The notes: generated by a model from the letters alone, not told the origin. Counted from the first letter of the stretch, positions 36,392 to 45,553 are shown. The stretch is 64,000 bases of DNA from DATEOR01 sp963766725 (GCA_963766725.1 CAVYBK010000006.1:248001-312000), one strand, 5' to 3'. Translations and numbers: made by a program.

Positions 36392-36545
36392 GCTCGCCTC
36401 CAATCCCGGGTGCGGTCGTACGTTCCTCGCCGACCGCAGAGGCGAGACAACCAGCCTGAAACGGCAGGCCGCTCTTGTCAAGCCGGGCCTCGAAGCGTAG
36501 CCTCGGGCGGAAGGAAACCGTCTGCGGCCGGAGGGAGGGGGCACC

Positions 36546-37682
36546 ATGGCCCAGACGGAACTGAGGACGCTCGACGAGACAGAGGACGGAGGCGCGCCGT
36601 CGCACGGGGCGCTCGTCTTTCCCGAGCTGATCTGGAAGCACTACTGCTGGCAGCACGCGCTCCATCCCGAGCGCTACGGCAAGTCGCGCAACGGCCACGG
36701 CGCACAGAACGGGGACGTGCCCGAGCTCTACCGCTCGTACCGGCGCAGCCTCGACAGGTTCGAGGACGACGCGGGCGCGATCGTGGACGCGTACTGGTGC
36801 CTCACCGACGCCTCTGCAGTCGTGCTCACGAGCAAGCAGACCTCCCGCTGGCCCCGCCGGCACGACCTGCGTCTCTACCGCGCCACCGACTGGGTGACGA
36901 GTGCGGCCCCGCGGATCGCCGCGCTCCTCCACCATTCCGATTCGCTCGCGATGAAGGCGAACCAGATCCTGCCGACCGTCCCTAAGCGGATCGCGCTCAA
37001 CTGGATCTTCTCCGAGCAAAGCTTCCTGCTCGGCGTGATCGAGCGGACGGACGGGAAGCCGAGTGAGAAGGATCTCGATTCGGTCGTCGCCGAGCACGCT
37101 GAGGAGCTCAAGCGGATCGAGCGCTACTACGACCGGGCGGCGAGCAAGAGCGTGCGGCTCGTCTACTTCTTGGGCATGCTCGTCGGCATCTTCCTGCTGG
37201 CCGCGCTCGGGCTCGCGATCTCGGCGATCCTCGGCATCTCCACGGAGCTGAATCTGCGCTCGACCCCGACCCAGAACTTCTTCGCCTCCTACGGCGCAGG
37301 CGCGGTCGGCGCGCTCGTGAGCGTGATGCTGCGCATGCGGCCAGACACGCGCAGCGGCTTCTCGGTCGACTACGAGGTCGGCCGCGGCCCGATTTTCTGG
37401 CTCGGGGCCTTCCGGCCCGTGATCGGCGCGATCTTTGCCTCGGCCGTCTACTTCGCGCTCGAGAGCGACTTCATCCAACTCGGGTCGATCACTCAGCAGA
37501 ACACGTTCACGTTCTACGCCTTCGTCGGCTTCCTGGCCGGCTTCAGCGAGCGTTTCACGCACGTGATCTTCGGCGAGGCCGAGCTCACCGTGGCCGAGGC
37601 GCTGGGAGCCGCCCCGTCAGGGCGCGACTCGAAGAAACCCGAGCAGCTGCCGCCGGTGGACGACCCAGACGAAGGCGCCTAG
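36546..37682 (+). CDS. Membrane protein of unknown function
   Basis: 378 residues. The N-terminal 190 residues are soluble and charged; four hydrophobic segments follow (VRLVYFLGMLVGIFLLAALG, then FFASYGAGAVGALVSVML, FWLGAFRPVIGAIFASAVYF, FTFYAFVGFLAGFSERF). I recognise no family. A purine-rich leader (GGAGGGAGGGGG) precedes the ATG. It meets the patatin gene on a shared CTAG. Confidence 0.75.
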   Translation: MAQTELRTLDETEDGGAPSHGALVFPELIWKHYCWQHALHPERYGKSRNGHGAQNGDVPELYRSYRRSLDRFEDDAGAIVDAYWCLTDASAVVLTSKQTSRWPRRHDLRLYRATDWVTSAAPRIAALLHHSDSLAMKANQILPTVPKRIALNWIFSEQSFLLGVIERTDGKPSEKDLDSVVAEHAEELKRIERYYDRAASKSVRLVYFLGMLVGIFLLAALGLAISAILGISTELNLRSTPTQNFFASYGAGAVGALVSVMLRMRPDTRSGFSVDYEVGRGPIFWLGAFRPVIGAIFASAVYFALESDFIQLGSITQQNTFTFYAFVGFLAGFSERFTHVIFGEAELTVAEALGAAPSGRDSKKPEQLPPVDDPDEGA

Positions 37683-38743
37683 TGCGGCGCGGCCTCCTGG
37701 ATCTGCTCGGCCACCTCCGCGCGGCGGTGATGCTCCTTGCCGCTCCGGAACTCCTCGATGTAGCCGTCGAAGTCCCACGTCTCGAGGAACGCCGCCGCGG
37801 CGTCCCGCCCAGACTGGTAGAGCGCTTCCTTCCGTGACGGGGTGACGTCGAACTCGGTCGTCCCGATCCCGAGCGTGGGGATCGGGATGGTGCGCGCGAA
37901 GTTCGCCTTCTCGACATAGAGCCGGTCGTGCGCCTCCATCATCGTGTCCGCCATCGCCTTCACGTACTTGAAGAGCCCGCCGAGCCCGTGTGGCGCGCGC
38001 TCGGGGGCAGGCAGACGCGCGCCGATCGGAGTCTGCGGATGGGGCTCGACGAGGAGCAACCCGAAGGTCGGCCACGACGGTACTTCGGCGTCCGGGCAAT
38101 CGAAGAGCCAGACCGGGAAGTTCGAGAGCATTCCGCCGTCGACGATCACGTGCTCGCGGTTCGTCTTCTCGTTCGTGACCGAAACCGGCTCGAAGAAGAT
38201 CGGGATGCTCATGCTCATCCGCACCGCCCGGGCGACCGAGAGCTCGTCCGGGTCGATCCCGAGCTGGTCGGCGTCGCGCGGCAGGACGAGCAGCCGGTGC
38301 GACGTCGTGTCGGACGCGATCACCTGCAGCCGGTAGCGGTAGCGGGGATCGTCCCCGTACTCGTCGGTGGTGAGCGCCGAGAAGGTCTCGGCGCCCTTCG
38401 CCTTCAAGAGCTCGCCGATCCAGTCCTCGAAGTAGCGGCCCTCGTAGATGCCGAGGTCCTTGAAGATGCTGACGCCCTTGCCGACCAGCGGGAGCTTGTC
38501 CTCCCAGGCCGTGTCCCGGAACTTGAGGAAGTCCATGCCGAAGATGACGTCTTTGAGCTCTGCCGCGGTGTAGCCCGCCGCGATCAGCGCGGCCGTGATC
38601 GCCCCCGCAGACGTGCCCGCGACGTTCTGCGGGCGGAAGTCGTGCTCCTCGAGGACGGAGAAGGCTCCCGCGAGGCCGATGCCCTTGACCCCGCCGCCCT
38701 CGCAGACGAGATCGCAGTAGTTCCTGTGCTCCTGTGCAGCCAC
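37679..38743 (-). CDS. Patatin-like phospholipase
   Basis: 354 residues with the oxyanion loop CEGGGVKGIGLAGA, the nucleophile elbow GTSAG (Ser of the dyad) and DGGMLSNFPVWL (Asp of the dyad). Patatins hydrolyse acyl chains from lipids. No signal peptide; probably cytoplasmic or membrane-associated. A very strong ribosome-binding site (AAGGAGGTG) precedes the GTG start at 38743. Confidence 0.92.
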   Translation of the reverse strand: MAAQEHRNYCDLVCEGGGVKGIGLAGAFSVLEEHDFRPQNVAGTSAGAITAALIAAGYTAAELKDVIFGMDFLKFRDTAWEDKLPLVGKGVSIFKDLGIYEGRYFEDWIGELLKAKGAETFSALTTDEYGDDPRYRYRLQVIASDTTSHRLLVLPRDADQLGIDPDELSVARAVRMSMSIPIFFEPVSVTNEKTNREHVIVDGGMLSNFPVWLFDCPDAEVPSWPTFGLLLVEPHPQTPIGARLPAPERAPHGLGGLFKYVKAMADTMMEAHDRLYVEKANFARTIPIPTLGIGTTEFDVTPSRKEALYQSGRDAAAAFLETWDFDGYIEEFRSGKEHHRRAEVAEQIQEAAPH

Positions 38744-38854
38744 GACGCACCTCCTTGGCGCGAAGCCGTCGGCCGCAGAGCAACGACTAGTCGGTCAGTC
38801 CCACACCACTCTGACACAGGACTATGCTGGGCGACAAGCTACGGGAGGTCGGTC

Positions 38855-39550
38855 ATGACACTGAAGTTGAACATGCTCCCGCCGAGCGTGAACAACATGT
38901 CCGTTCGCGTCTTCGTGCGGGCCGCGGGGCTCCCCTTCGAGGAGGAGAACGTCTGGGGCCAGACGCAGTCGGACGAATACAAGGCCAGGGTGCCGTCCGG
39001 GCTGACCCCTTCGGTCGAGACCGAAGGCCTACCGAAGGGTGCGCTCTGGGAGAGCTGCGCCGTGATGATGTACCTCGCGAGCCGCGAAGGGCTCACGAGC
39101 CTCTATCCCACCGACCTCGACCGCCGCGCGATGGTGGACAGCGCGAACTTCTACACGATGAGCATCCTCTACCCGCTCGTCGCGCGCGCCACGTATCCCC
39201 GCCTCAGCTTCTCGGGCTATCCGGGCGAGGTCTCCATGTCGGACGCCACCGACGAGGGAAAGGAGACGGCGCGAAAGGCTGCGGAGGAGGCCATCCCGGC
39301 GATCCTCGAGGTCTACAACTCGTTCTTCCTGGCCGACAGCCCGTTCATCGGCGGCGACGAGCCGTCGATCGCCGACATCCGGCTCGCGTGCACCCTCGAG
39401 TTTCTCGCGGTCAGCGACGCGGAGCTTCCCGGCTGGCTGAAGGACTACATGGAACGGGTCGAGTCCGCGCTCGGGGACGCCTACAGCGAGCCGGCCGGAG
39501 ACGTCCGCGGCTACATCGCACAGGTCACCGGCGAGGCCGTCGCGAGCTAG
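38855..39550 (+). CDS. Glutathione S-transferase-fold protein
   Basis: 231 residues: an N-terminal thioredoxin-like half (LKLNMLPPSVNNMSVRVFVRAAGLPFEEE) and a helical C-terminal half with the GST motif FIGGDEPSIADIRLACTLEFLA. Actinobacteria seldom use glutathione, so the thiol partner is uncertain. GGGAGG precedes the ATG at 38855; longer upstream frames are unrelated. A strong terminator follows. Confidence 0.85.
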   Translation: MTLKLNMLPPSVNNMSVRVFVRAAGLPFEEENVWGQTQSDEYKARVPSGLTPSVETEGLPKGALWESCAVMMYLASREGLTSLYPTDLDRRAMVDSANFYTMSILYPLVARATYPRLSFSGYPGEVSMSDATDEGKETARKAAEEAIPAILEVYNSFFLADSPFIGGDEPSIADIRLACTLEFLAVSDAELPGWLKDYMERVESALGDAYSEPAGDVRGYIAQVTGEAVAS

Positions 39551-39556
39551 CACGAC

Positions 39557-39581
39557 GGGCCGCCGTCCTTGACGGCGGCCC
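39557..39581 (+). terminator. Terminator after the GST-like gene
   Basis: An 11-bp perfect stem (GGGCCGCCGTC and its complement) with a CTT loop, followed by GTTCCCTTTGG. It begins 7 bp after the stop codon. Confidence 0.8.
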
Positions 39582-39671
39582 GTTCCCTTTGGCTGCGCGG
39601 TTCGCGTTTGACAGGCGCCCGGCGATTCGGGACGGTAGGGCCGCGACCCACGACAAGAGGGAGAAAGAACC

Positions 39672-40322
39672 ATGGGACGAACGTGGACAACGCTAGGGGC
39701 AATGGCGGTTGCGGCCCTTGCTGTGGCGGTTCCGTCAATGGCTGGCGGAACGAAGACGACGACCTGCACCGATACGCTGGCGCCGGGCACTTATCAGCGC
39801 GTCGTCGTGCCTGCGGGCGCGGCGTGCCTCACCTTCGAGGGCCCGGTGACGATCAAGGGCGGCCTCTACGTCAGGCCGGGCGCGACCTTCGTGCTCGGAA
39901 GCGAGGAGAACCCGGCGCACACCGGCACGATCTCGGGCGGCGTGCACGCGACGAACGCGGCCTCCGTCCAGATCCACTTCAGCAAGATCAACGGCGGTGT
40001 CAACCTCGTGGGCGGCTCCGGCCCCTTCGGCGGCCCATTCGACATCACGTGGAACACGATTGAGGACAGCGTCATCAACGGGATGGTCAACATCGACGGC
40101 TACAACGGGTTCTGGCAGGGCTTTTTCCGGAACACCGTCAACGGCGCGATGAGCTTCACCGACAACACCGTCGTCGATCGCGACGGCAACGAGGTGCAGA
40201 CCAACACCATTCACGGGACGCTCAGCTGCTCCGGGAACGACCCGGCCCCGCAGCAGGGCGACTCCGAAGGCAGCCCGAACTCCGTCACAGGCGGGGGAAG
40301 GGGGCAATGCGCCGGCGTCTAG
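39672..40322 (+). CDS. Secreted repeat protein, unknown function
   Basis: 216 residues with a clear signal peptide (MGRTWTTLGAMAVAALAVAV, cleavage near PSMAGG). The mature part is rich in Thr, Asn and Gly, with short strand-turn repeats (VTIKGGLYVRPGATFVLGS, ISGGVHATNAASVQIHFSK) that look like a small right-handed beta-helix. Four Cys residues could form two disulphides. GAGGGAGAAAG precedes the ATG. It ends on a CTAG shared with the GH3 gene. Confidence 0.8.
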   Translation: MGRTWTTLGAMAVAALAVAVPSMAGGTKTTTCTDTLAPGTYQRVVVPAGAACLTFEGPVTIKGGLYVRPGATFVLGSEENPAHTGTISGGVHATNAASVQIHFSKINGGVNLVGGSGPFGGPFDITWNTIEDSVINGMVNIDGYNGFWQGFFRNTVNGAMSFTDNTVVDRDGNEVQTNTIHGTLSCSGNDPAPQQGDSEGSPNSVTGGGRGQCAGV

Positions 40323-41437
40323 CCGGGCGCGTCGCGACTGGGTGAGAGGAGAGGATCGCCCTCTCTCAGTAGACAGAGGCCGGCCTTGAGCGCCACGATG
40401 CGGTCGTAGGAGGCCGCGAGGCGGTCGTGCGGGATCTGCCCCGCCCGCGCGGCCTCGAGAAGCGACCGGTAGACACTGCGGGAGGATGCCTCGGAGCCGG
40501 TGAGGAGGAGCATGTCGGTTCCCGCCTTCGCAGCCTTGAGCGCGAGCGCGTTCGTCGCAATCCCACGCGTGTTCGCGGCGCCGTCGAGGGAGTCCGTGAT
40601 CGTGACGCCGTGGAAGCCCAGTTCGCCGCGCAGCAGGTTCGTCCCGATCGCTCGCGACCAGCCGGCCGCGTGGCTTCGGTCGTAGGCGCGGTAGACGGCG
40701 TTCGAGAGCATGACGAGCGGGACGCCGTTCGCGACCGCGTGCCGGTAGGGCCTGAGGCCCGGTGCGAGCTCGCTCTTCGTCGCGTGGATATGGACGACGA
40801 AGTCGTCCGTGTTCTTCGCGGCGAAGCCGAGCCCTGGGAAGTGCTTCATCGTGGCGAGCGCGCCGCGGTCGCCCAGCCCGAGCGCGAAGGCGTTGGCGAG
40901 GCGCGACGTCTTCCTCGACCCGAACGACCACGTGCGGCCCTGCTGGTACATGAACGAGGAGGTCGAGACAGGCACGTCCGCGACCGGCGCGAAGTCGGTG
41001 TTGACGCCGAGGCCGAGGAGCGCGGCGCCGGTTTTCCGGCCCTGGCGGCGAGCGGTGTCGCTCGAGCCGAGGTCGCCCATCTGCGGCGGCGAAAGCGTCG
41101 GCGGGATCCAGGAGACGGTCTTCACCTGGCCGCCCTCCTGGTCGACCGCGATGAGGAGCGGCGGCTGCCCTCCTGCGGCGGCCGCCTGCTGGAGCTTGGT
41201 CGCGATGTTCGCGAGCTGCGTAGCGGAGGAGAAGTTCCAGCCATGGATGAGCACCCCGCCGATGCGCCCGCGGCGCGCGCGGTCGAGGAGCGACGCGGAC
41301 GGCGTGTGCCCGTCCATCGAGACGACGAGCTTCTGCCCGATCAGGTGCTGGACCGAGGGGGCCGCAACGGCAGAAGCCGGCGCAATGGAGAGGAGGCCGA
41401 CGGTGGCGAGCGCCGCAGCGGCGAATCGGAAGGGCAT
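40319..41437 (-). CDS. Secreted GH3-family hydrolase (NagZ-like)
   Basis: 372 residues with a signal peptide (FRFAAAALATVGLLSIAPASAVAA). The GH3 barrel shows LIAVDQEGGQV, NTDFAPVADV, ATMKHFPGLGFAAKNTDD and the nucleophile segment VTITDSLDGAANT with Asp. The KHFPG pattern places it with beta-N-acetylglucosaminidases, which trim glycans. Because it is secreted it probably works on cell wall or environmental sugars. TAGCGT lies 7 nt before the ATG, another leaderless candidate. Confidence 0.9.
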   Translation of the reverse strand: MPFRFAAAALATVGLLSIAPASAVAAPSVQHLIGQKLVVSMDGHTPSASLLDRARRGRIGGVLIHGWNFSSATQLANIATKLQQAAAAGGQPPLLIAVDQEGGQVKTVSWIPPTLSPPQMGDLGSSDTARRQGRKTGAALLGLGVNTDFAPVADVPVSTSSFMYQQGRTWSFGSRKTSRLANAFALGLGDRGALATMKHFPGLGFAAKNTDDFVVHIHATKSELAPGLRPYRHAVANGVPLVMLSNAVYRAYDRSHAAGWSRAIGTNLLRGELGFHGVTITDSLDGAANTRGIATNALALKAAKAGTDMLLLTGSEASSRSVYRSLLEAARAGQIPHDRLAASYDRIVALKAGLCLLREGDPLLSPSRDAPG

Positions 41438-41444
41438 ACGAGGG

Positions 41445-41450
41445 ACGCTA
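41445..41450 (-). promoter_or_regulatory. -10 box of leaderless GH3 transcript
   Basis: Minus-strand TAGCGT, then 7 nt, then the ATG at 41437. Confidence 0.4.
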
Positions 41451-41504
41451 ACGCGCTGAGGTCAAGCGAACGTAACAGCTCCGCGACAGTCCAGAACGCG
41501 AGAG

Positions 41505-41620
41505 ATGGAGCGTACCGGGATCGAACCGGTGACCTCCGGCTTGCAAAGAGCCGTGCTGCTCTCGAGAGATCACAGCTGAGCTAACCCGCATGTTCACTGT
41601 CGTTCCAGATCACTTTAGCC
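41505..41620 (-). pseudogene. Decayed tRNA-Ala copy with its promoter
   Basis: 44 bases (41505-41548) are identical to the 3' half of the intact tRNA-Ala at 44229-44301, including anticodon loop and T-arm. The D-arm region is scrambled and enlarged, though CAGCTGAGCTAAC (41573-41585) and the upstream promoter block (41601-41620, 19 of 20 bases) are kept. The anticodon stem no longer pairs and the acceptor 5' strand is lost, so it cannot fold as tRNA. The two copies are 2,723 bp apart in the same orientation. Confidence 0.85.
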
Positions 41621-41753
41621 GAGGAGGGCTTGGTAGGTAGGGAACCTGGTAACTCTGGTCAGCCAGGTTGAGGATGCTTCGTCCCACGCGAGGAACCTCG
41701 GGGCCACATCGGGGAGAGGCTCATCGCGCGCGGGGGAGGGGGCCTCAGACAGT

Positions 41754-41781
41754 CGTAAGCGGGCCTCGAGGCCCGCTTACG
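41754..41781 (-). terminator. 28-bp perfect palindrome, probable terminator
   Basis: CGTAAGCGGGCCTC followed directly by its reverse complement. It lies 26 bp beyond the stop of the secreted-protein gene at 41807. There is no T-run, so an attachment or binding site is the alternative. The rest of 41621-41806 contains nothing I can identify. Confidence 0.45.
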
Positions 41782-41806
41782 ATGTGCGCAGCTCTGTTTG
41801 GGTGTG

Positions 41807-42342
41807 CTAAGCGGTCTGCGGGCGACCTACGCGACGGCTTGCAAGCGCCGCTCCGCCGCCGAGGAGGACGAGTGCGAGAGCGAGACCCGCTCCGATTCCA
41901 GCGTCCTTCCAGTCGAAGCCGGCGGAGACGAGTTGCGGCTCGCCGATCGAGCGCGGCTGCGTGCGGACGAACTCGATCTTGTCGCTCGGGCTGCCGCTCG
42001 GGGTCGAGCGCACGACCTCGATCAGATCGCCACGGTTGATCGCGTAATCCATCGGCGTTGCTCGAGGCATGCCGTAGGCTGAGGCGACAACGGTCGGCTT
42101 GAGCGACGGATAGTCGCTGTTTGCGATCTGCGTCCCCGCATCAGCGACGCTGCCGGCGGGGTGCGACGGGAAATCCGTAACGAAAGCCTGGTAGCCCTGC
42201 GCTTGAACGGGCTGTATGTGTGCGCTTGAACGATCGAGCTTTCGTCCACTCGTGCCTGTGCAGCAGGGGCGACGAACGCTGCGATCGCGAGCCCGAGCGC
42301 GAAGCGCCTGATGAACCAGTTCCTTCTCCGAATGGTGCGCAT
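41807..42342 (-). CDS. Secreted, C-terminally anchored protein, frameshifted
   Basis: About 178 residues after rejoining frames. The N terminus is a signal peptide (RRNWFIRRFALGLAIAAFVAPAAQA, starting at ATG 42342 behind AAAGGAG). The middle is Ser/Pro-rich (FPSHPAGSVADAG). Near the end GFDWKDAGIGAGLALALVLL gives a membrane span followed by ASRRVGR. The frame breaks near 42205. I have no family name; the FDW-DAGIGAG plus anchor ending is a pattern I associate with hypothetical proteins of this bacterial group. Confidence 0.65.
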
Positions 42343-42474
42343 CTTGCCTGCTCCTTTGTCGGCGTGTGCTAGTGCGCACAAGACGACTGGGGCAGGACTC
42401 TTCTTCCGATCTCGCCGAAATGGCTCCCCAACGACCTCATGAGCTCTGCTGAGGCATAGGATCGGTTCGACCCG

Positions 42475-44120
42475 CTGAAGGGACAACGACTGATAGAGCT
42501 GCCGACGGGAACGGTCACGTTCCTGTTCACGGACATGGAGGGCTCGACCCGGCTCTTGAAGCAGTTGGGCGAGCGGTACGCTGCCGTCCTCGCTGAGCAT
42601 CAACAGATCTTGCGGCAGGCGGTCGAAGAGCGAGGCGGCCGCGAGATCGACAACCAGGGCGAGGCCTTCTTCTTCGCATTCGCGTCTGCGAACTCCGCGC
42701 TCGGAGCCGCCGTAGACGCGCAGCGAGCTCTTGCCGCCCACGACTGGGCGGACGGCAAGAAGTGCGAGTGCGAATGGGTCTGCACACGGGGGAGCCGGCC
42801 GTCGGAGAGGAGCGCTACGTCGGCCTCGGAGTGCATCGTGCGGCGCGTATCGGTGCGGTCGGCCACGGCGGGCAGGTCCTCTTGTCGAACGCGACGCGCG
42901 AGCTCGTAGACGCGTGAGCTCACCGGCGTCTCGATGCGAGATCTCGGCTCCTATCGCCTCAAGGACATCGACCACTTCGAGCGTCTCTATCAGCTCGACA
43001 TCGAGGGTCTTGCGAACGACTTCCCTCCCTTGAATGCCGAGCGGGTGGCCGAGCGACGCCCGCGCCGGCGCATGCTTCTCGGAGGCCTGGTAGCGCTAGT
43101 CGCGCTCGTGGCGGTGGTGGTTGCTGCGCTGCTCTCGCGCGCTGGCGGCGCTCCCACCGTGAAGCCTGAATCGCTGGTCAAGATCGATGCCGACACAAAC
43201 AAGATCGTGGACGTCGCCCCGGTGGGCAGGTCTCCGCGCGAGGTCGAGGTCGTCGGGGACTACGCGTTCGTGGCGAGCGAGTCCGATGGGACGATCACGC
43301 GGGTCGATAGCCGCACAGGGGCCGTTACAAACTCCGGACAGTACGACGCCAGCGACGGTCTCGCCGGGGAAGGCGACGAGTCGTTGTGGGTCGCGAGCGT
43401 CGGCCGCCAGCAGGTGACGCGCGTCGACGTCGAGTTGCCGCAGATCGACGTCTCGGAAAGGGTCGAAGGCCCGCACGTACCGCTCCCCAGACAGTAGCGG
43501 GGCCACAGCCCTCGCGGTCGGCGGCGACTCTCTCTGGATCGCAGGGGCGGCGACCCTGGCGCGGTCGAACGCTGGAATCTGCATCCACTGCGCCGCGAGC
43601 AGACGTACCCCCTTAAGTTCGACGACTACGGCGGCCGCGGCATCGCGTTCGGCTACGGGGCCGCGTGGAGCACGCTCGGCTCGGAGACCAACACCCTGCT
43701 TCGCATCGACGCGGTGAGCGGGCGGGCGACGCGCATCCTGGTGGGCAACTATCCGGACGGACGACCCGCGATCGGCTTTGGCTCCGTCTGGGTGGCGATG
43801 TACGACGACAACAAAGTCTGGCGTATCGACCCAGACACCGGCAGGCCGCAGGAGATCATCCCGGTGGGACACAGGTCCCTGGAGCGTCGCCGTCGGCTCG
43901 GGTTCGGTCTGGGTCACGAACGAATGTGACGGGACGGTGTCGCGAATCGACCCTGACACCAACACGGTCGTCGAGACGATCGAGACCGGCTATGAACCCG
44001 CGGTGGCTCGCGGCCGGGAGCGATTTCGTTGGGTGGCGTCACCGAGCTCGACGACCCGTCCTTCGAGGAAGAGTGTGGTAGTGCGGCGCCTCGCCGACGG
44101 CTGGGGTCACTCACGAGATA
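42475..44120 (+). pseudogene. Adenylate-cyclase / beta-propeller membrane protein, multiply frameshifted
   Basis: A class III nucleotide cyclase domain is clear (TVTFLFTDMEGSTRLLKQLG, then MGLHTGEPAVGEERYVGLGVHRAARI, then MRDLGSYRLKDIDHFERLYQL), followed by a membrane span (GGLVALVALVAVVVAALL) and YVTN/NHL-like repeats (KIDADTNKIVDVAPVG, IDPDTGRPQEIIPVG, RIDPDTNTVVETIETG). At least four frame changes occur, near 42778, 42912, 43450 and 43890, and the end dissolves before the tRNA. No ATG or GTG opens the cyclase start; CTG 42475 is the first codon after an in-frame stop. A decayed gene is likely here. Confidence 0.75.
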
Positions 44121-44228
44121 GACACGTAGCCCTGCGTAGACTGAGGTACATGTGCGAGCTAGCTATGGCTGGAGGTGTTTCGAAGGTGTTGGGAGAGGCT
44201 CGAGTGAGGCTCAATACGTGTGAATTTA

Positions 44229-44301
44229 TGGAGCGTACCGGGATCGAACCGGTGACCTCCGGCTTGCAAAGCCGGCGCTCTCCCAGCTGAGCTAACGCCC
44301 C
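44229..44301 (-). tRNA. tRNA-Ala(TGC)
   Basis: Reads 5'-GGGGCGU acceptor, TAGCTCAGC D-arm, anticodon loop TTTGCAA (anticodon TGC) in a CCGGC/GCCGG stem, GGTTCGATCCC T-arm, ACGCTCC acceptor and A discriminator. CCA is not encoded. It lies just downstream of the USP-like gene. Confidence 0.97.
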
Positions 44302-44311
44302 GTTCCAGATC

Positions 44312-44317
44312 ACTCTA
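44312..44317 (-). promoter_or_regulatory. tRNA-Ala -10 box
   Basis: Minus-strand TAGAGT ends 10 nt before the tRNA 5' end. The decayed copy has TAAAGT at the matching place. Confidence 0.5.
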
Positions 44318-44322
44318 GCCCG

Positions 44323-44733
44323 CTAGACGGTCAGGCGGGTGACGGGCACGCCGAAGCGCTCGCGCGCCTCCTGCGCCGAGTCCTGCTCGAGCCAGCTCGC
44401 GTCGTCGTCCGGCCGCGTGACGACGAGGACCTCGTCCGCAGGAAAGGTCCGCAGGGCATCCTCGATCGCCTGGACGGGATCCGTGTCCCCCACCTCGGTC
44501 TCCGTACGCGCTGCTTCCGGCTCGACGCTCTCGGCGGCGCCGGAGGCCACCTTGGCGGCCTTCTCGCGCGCCTCGTCCTCGTCGCTCGCGAGCCACTGGA
44601 GCGGGGAGACGTCGGAGGCCGGCGCGACGACGCGGATCTCGGCTTCGTCGCCCGCGTGCTCGCGAACAGCGTCCCGCAGAGGGCCCGGCTCGACCGGCGC
44701 GGTGGCGATGACGAGCAGCTTCTTCCTGTCCAT
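44323..44733 (-). CDS. Universal-stress-protein-like protein
   Basis: 136 residues with a Rossmann-like start (KKLLVIATAPVEPGPLRDAV) and a C-terminal ADEVLVVTRPDDDASWLEQD segment as seen in USP-fold proteins. An acidic insert of about 40 residues sits in the middle. The usual ATP loop GxxGS is absent, so ATP binding is doubtful. TAATCG lies 6 nt before the ATG at 44733. It is divergent from the trypsin-like gene. Confidence 0.65.
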   Translation of the reverse strand: MDRKKLLVIATAPVEPGPLRDAVREHAGDEAEIRVVAPASDVSPLQWLASDEDEAREKAAKVASGAAESVEPEAARTETEVGDTDPVQAIEDALRTFPADEVLVVTRPDDDASWLEQDSAQEARERFGVPVTRLTV

Positions 44734-44793
44734 GCCCGCCGATTACCCGAATTGGGGAAGAAGGAAAACGAGCGCCCCGCCGAAGAAGTTGCC

Positions 44794-45522
44794 ATGCGGC
44801 GGTCTCTGCGGCTTCTCGGAATTGTCGTGATCGTGCTCGCGACGGCGGCACCGGCGGCTGCGATCCTGGACGGCAAGCCGGACACGACGCATCCGTACGT
44901 CGGAATCCTCGTGACCGACATCGACGGCCAGCGCGTTCCGGTCTGCAGCGGCTTCCTGGTCAACTCGACGACCTTCGTGACCGCGGCGCACTGCGTCGAC
45001 GACCTCGGCGACCTGCCCGCGCTCGTCTCCTTCGACCAGCGCTTCACTCCGGGCTCGGCGGTCGTCACCGGCACCGCAGTTCCGAACCCAGGCTTCGGCT
45101 CCCCCGGCGCGGACACGCACGACCTCGCGCTGATCGTCCTCGACACCCCTGTGACCAACCGCGGCTACGCGCAGCTCCCCACCCCCGGCCGACTGGCGAG
45201 CGCCGACAAGAAGGACCCACTCACGATCGTCGGCTACGGCGCGAACGGCTTCGTGAAGGGCGGCGGGAAGCCCGCGCCCGACTTCCGGCTCGTGCGCAGC
45301 TTCGGCGACTCGCGGATCTCGAAGGTCGAGAAGACCGGCTTCAACCTGCGCATGCAGGCCGGCATCTGCTTCGGCGACTCGGGCGGCCCGGTCCTCCTCG
45401 GCGACAGCAATCTCGTCGTCGGAGTCGCGTCGTTCGTGAACAACGGCCGCTGTGCCGGCAATGCATTCGCGTACCGGCTCGACACGGCTGCGTCCCTGGA
45501 TTTCCTCGCGCCGTACCTCTAG
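44794..45522 (+). CDS. Secreted trypsin-like serine protease
   Basis: 242 residues with a signal peptide (RRSLRLLGIVVIVLATAAPAAA) and no long propeptide (mature start ILDGKPDTTHPYVG, like IVGG in trypsins). The triad is His in FVTAAHCVDD, Asp in THDLALIVLD and Ser in CFGDSGGPVLL. Cys pairs around His and Ser are kept. The ATG at 44794 is 60 bp from the divergent USP-like gene. Confidence 0.93.
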   Translation: MRRSLRLLGIVVIVLATAAPAAAILDGKPDTTHPYVGILVTDIDGQRVPVCSGFLVNSTTFVTAAHCVDDLGDLPALVSFDQRFTPGSAVVTGTAVPNPGFGSPGADTHDLALIVLDTPVTNRGYAQLPTPGRLASADKKDPLTIVGYGANGFVKGGGKPAPDFRLVRSFGDSRISKVEKTGFNLRMQAGICFGDSGGPVLLGDSNLVVGVASFVNNGRCAGNAFAYRLDTAASLDFLAPYL

Positions 45523-45553
45523 ACCGCTGGGCGGCGGCTAGAGAGAAGAAGGG

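Noticed and set aside
42880..42915. TGA in the cyclase gene (after RELVDA) as a third selenocysteine codon.
   Set aside because: The family has no Cys there, and similarity resumes in another frame just after, so this is a frameshift, not a recoded codon.
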